The notes under the pieces: model-generated
What the model was told of the DNA's origin: nothing
The model's database searches: none
Seen by the model: only the letters and a program-made list of their open reading frames with translations
Shown: positions 62,641 through 64,000 of the stretch, piece by piece
How the letters are laid out: each line of letters starts with the position of its first letter
Numbering within the stretch: the first letter of the stretch is position 1
Assembly (NCBI RefSeq): GCF_019279795.1
Contig: NC_056727.1
Span: forward strand, 1,210,386,077-1,210,450,076
DNA from: Protopterus annectens
Lineage: Eukaryota; Chordata; Ceratodontiformes; Protopteridae
DNA length: 64,000 bases
Direction: 5' to 3'
Made by a program: the position numbers and the translations under genes

Positions 62641-64000
62641 CAATGAATGAGTCAGACGATCTGGTACTGGGTCCAGAATCCAAGGCTCTTCCTAAAGATG
62701 AGGCCGTAGGAAGGGGAACCAAATCTGGCGAGGCCAGTAAGGGAATATCAGAACTAAGGTCCTTCAAAGTACTAGCTTTCTGAAGAACTTTGGGTATCAA
62801 TGGAAAAGGAGAGAAAGTGTAGAAGAGACCCAGAGGCCAATCGTGTGCAAGTGAATCCTGTGGGGATTCCCCAGGAGGGGGGATTAGGGCAAAGTAGCTG
62901 CTGCATTTTGTGCTCATGGATGTGGCAAAACGATCACAGCAAGGCTGGCCTCATTTTCGGAAAATCATTTCTGCTTCTTCCTGCTTCAGGGACCACTCAT
63001 GAGGCATTAGAACTGCTCTGCTGAGTTTGTCTAATATCAAATTGGATTTCCCCGGGCTGTGCATTGCTATCAGAAAGCGCTGGTAGTCGCCCACTGGCAA
63101 ACTCTAAGGGCCTCATGACAAAGGGGGTAGGATTTGGTTCCTCCTCGTTTGTTTATATACCAAACCACTGACATGTCTGTATGGACTGCAATTATTCCCA
63201 GTGGAAGAGAGTGTTGAAATGCCTGCAATGCCAGAAGCACAGCTCTCATCTGTAGGACACTGATATCCAAATGGGTCTTGTAATCCTGCCACGTACCTTG
63301 GGCTGTCATGCCCTGATAATGCCCCCCCCACCCTATCTGGGAGGCATCCGTGGTCACTGTGGCTAGATGGGATGGGGGAATGAAAGGATGACTTAAGGTC
63401 ACTTGATCTGAATGTAGCCACCAACATAGGTGTCTTCTGCAAGATTCTGTTAGCATTACCTGGTGCGATATCGGAAGTTCCTGCATGGACCACTGGGTGA
63501 ATAAGAGCCACTGTAAGATTCTCATGTGCATCTGAACTAGGGGGATCATAATGATCACTGATGCCATCGTACCTAATACTTTGGGAATTGTCCTTGCTTG
63601 AACCTTTGTTTTTGAGAGGAGGTCTTGAACCTGTGCCCGTAGGGTTTGTATCCTGTCTGGTGGAAGTTCTACCATCACTGTAGTCGTGTCTAAGTCTGCG
63701 CCTATAAAGACGATATGTTGAGATGGCAATAAGGCAGATTTTTCATAGTTTATTGTAATTCCTAACTGAGCACAGGTATTCAAGGTGTTGTCTCTTGCTT
63801 GTGAAACTAGATGCTTGGTGGTGGCGATTAGGAGGCAGTCGTCCAGATATGGAAACACCCGGAATCCTAAATGCCTCCGGTGAGCCGTGACCACTGCCAT
63901 ACATTTGGTGAACACTCTGGGGGCTGTAGTAAGACCAAAGGGCAGGGCACGGAACTGGTAATGACTAACTCCCAGCTGAAAGCGCAGGTGACTCTGGATG
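62640..64000 (-). pseudogene. RT-RNase H polyprotein (element L), 5' part outside
   Basis: The frame 63915-63070 runs continuously from the palm (FTKCMAVVTAHRR, YLDDCLLIA near 63845) through the thumb and TTDASQIGWGGHYQG into RNase H (HTDMSVVWYINKRGG; one codon of the usual HTDNMSVVW is missing). It is in frame across the G-run near 63330, which has eight G. The C-terminal region follows in other frames (62917-62640: LALIPPPGESPQDSL, LFYTFSPFPLIPKVLQKA). The RT N-terminus lies outside the window. Confidence 0.9.

Larger units (their letters stand above)
60831..64000 (-). mobile_element. DIRS retrotransposon L, cut by right window edge
   Basis: A family-2 element with left edge, left ITR, ICR, recombinase gene (with a SINE) and the RNase H and palm parts of RT. 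Gag and the right end lie beyond the window. The left edge, compared with the first ICR arm, has lost about 20 bases after TTCCAT. RNase H is in frame with RT, unlike B, D, E, F and G. Confidence 0.92.

Overview
This window looks like a repeat-saturated stretch of a large vertebrate genome. Non-LTR fragments of the Tx1/L1 and CR1/L2 kinds, two V-SINE-like tRNA-derived SINEs and Penelope-like pieces sit among at least a dozen DIRS-type (tyrosine-recombinase, YR) retrotransposons. Such DIRS density is known from amphibians with big genomes (caecilians, salamanders) and would also fit lungfish. The host group is an inference. No bacterial-style genes are present.

By my alignment roughly four fifths of the window is DIRS sequence, and every recognisable copy reads on the minus strand: 5' end and gag at high coordinates, then RT-RNase H plus a conserved C-terminal region, then the tyrosine recombinase and the internal complementary region (ICR) at low coordinates. 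I call the copies A (1-4364), B (4365-9751), D (15817-22537), C (24747-30187), E (31838-37833), F (37834-43247), G (43248-51323), H (51738-52404), I (52405-53611), a foreign 5' tail (53612-54165), the older fragments J (54166-56610), K (56611-58740) and M (58880-60700), and L (60831 to the right edge). A, C and J (and probably K and M) form one family; B, D, E, F, G, H, I and L form a second with several subfamilies. A is inserted in B's recombinase gene, I in H's, E lies directly against F, and F directly against G.

Several copies keep the full DIRS architecture: inverted terminal repeats (ITRs) plus an ICR whose two arms are the reverse complements of the two outer ends, joined. In D, C, E, G and, partly, F this fixes the boundaries almost to the base. 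None is fully coding-competent as read. Breaks are single-base indels (many in homopolymers), stop codons, catalytic substitutions and insertions: a V-SINE in B gag, a CR1/L2-like LINE in D's recombinase, a 1754-bp insertion in G's RT, a Penelope-like fragment in G's right ITR and a V-SINE in L's recombinase. D gag (775 codons) is the longest intact gene.

Non-DIRS sequence: a decayed Tx1/L1-like LINE (9752-12690); a probable last coding exon with 3'UTR and poly(A) signal of a minus-strand host gene (13045-14818); an AT-rich probable intron (14819-15816); unassigned DNA with a (TG)n microsatellite (22538-23884); a ~60-bp/~120-bp minisatellite (23885-24746); and unassigned DNA with a LINE-like A-rich 3' tail (30188-31837).

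Most notable are the ICRs as records of element ends, a circle-like tandem junction between F and G, a G-run in RNase H that is out of frame in five of six comparable copies, hammerhead-ribozyme-like cores in three Penelope-like pieces, and a conserved hairpin in the ITRs with a compensatory change in L.
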